Of a stretch of 64,000 nucleotides of DNA, positions 63,932 to 64,000 are shown one piece after another. The DNA lies in contig NZ_CP029562.1 in assembly GCF_004136315.1 (NCBI RefSeq), positions 4,239,501-4,303,500 on the forward strand, in the 5' to 3' direction. Under the pieces are notes generated by a model. It had not been told where the DNA came from and did no database searches. It saw nothing but the letters and a program-made list of their open reading frames with translations. A program made the translations under genes and the position numbers. Numbering within the stretch: position 1 is the first letter of the stretch; each line of letters opens with the position of its first letter. The DNA is from Mesorhizobium sp. Pch-S. Lineage in GTDB: Bacteria > Pseudomonadota > Alphaproteobacteria > Rhizobiales > Rhizobiaceae.

Positions 63932-64000
63932 AGAGCGTTTCCGTTTTTCACGGAAACGCCGAAACGCTCTACCTCTTTGTTTTTACGCAATTCCGGACGG
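63932..64000 (+). repeat. Palindromic extragenic repeat, copy 9 (form A, cut by window end)
   Basis: TAGAGCGTTTCCGTTTTTCA, then CGGAAACGCCGAAACGCTCT, T-rich linker, GCAATTCCGGACGG at the window end. The second block probably continues beyond 64000. Confidence 0.75.

Noticed and set aside
1..64000. CRISPR arrays, IS elements, prophage or tRNA-linked islands
   Set aside because: No regular spaced repeats, transposase, integrase or tRNA gene was seen; the palindromic repeats are single, dispersed copies.

Overview
This window looks like chromosomal DNA of a Rhizobiales alphaproteobacterium close to Mesorhizobium/Phyllobacteriaceae. The reasons are its high GC, the choline importer genes choW-choV, a BA14K-family protein, a petABC bc1 operon, a MarR/OmpR pair resembling Rhodobacter petP-petR, a DUF1059 protein, and many short palindromic intergenic repeats ending in CTAGAGC. 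No tRNA, rRNA, CRISPR array, phage or IS element was seen. Taxonomy is inferred from gene content only.

Layout. 1-4.3 kb: end of a choline ABC importer, a small membrane protein, and an OmpR/histidine-kinase pair. 4.5-5.7 kb: three small exported proteins, two of which share a signal peptide but have unrelated mature parts (Lys/Thr-rich and His-rich). 5.7-12.6 kb: a MoxR / DUF58 / DUF4159 / VWA-like membrane operon. 12.7-15.3 kb: DUF1285, CoA pyrophosphatase and CCA-adding enzyme, tightly coupled. 15.3-17.7 kb: DUF1059 protein, hemF, a small protein and trmL, with an isolated SoxR-type promoter in front of no visible target. 17.8-24.9 kb: three tandem ABC exporters, the first broken by a one-base frameshift, then a DUF6665-like protein. 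25-27.9 kb: petABC with a strong terminator. 28-34 kb: acid phosphatase, MFS permease, apt, LysE exporter, two MaoC proteins, corA. 34-40 kb: an accessory-looking stretch with two AraC regulators, a divergent stand-alone TrpB, an SDR, an APH(3')-type kinase and an MBL hydrolase. 40-48 kb: ychF, GFA protein, pth, rplY, a fosmidomycin-resistance-type MFS pump with a divergent AraC regulator, a TauE/SafE exporter, prs. 47.8-53.4 kb: on the minus strand, lgt, midA (frameshifted), a kinase, pgeF, an M24-fold protein that has lost its metal ligands, and a lipoprotein. 53.6-64 kb: ubiK, a GANTC-rich region, a YbjN protein, csaA, a glycosyltransferase, an EnvZ-type kinase, petR/petP-like regulators, ilvE, a glycine-rich small protein, an MBL hydrolase, BA14K, two cold-shock proteins and a two-domain Kazal lipoprotein.

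Most of the window is ordinary, conserved chromosome. The points most worth a second look are: an orphan MerR/SoxR-type promoter (17037-17067); two genes each interrupted by loss of one base in a short homopolymer, possibly sequence errors; a palindromic repeat family whose edge supplies the stop codon of at least four genes; a five-site GANTC cluster before ybjN; the paired signal-peptide cassettes; the stand-alone TrpB neighbourhood; and the double Kazal lipoprotein. I found no clearly new multi-gene defence or mobile system.
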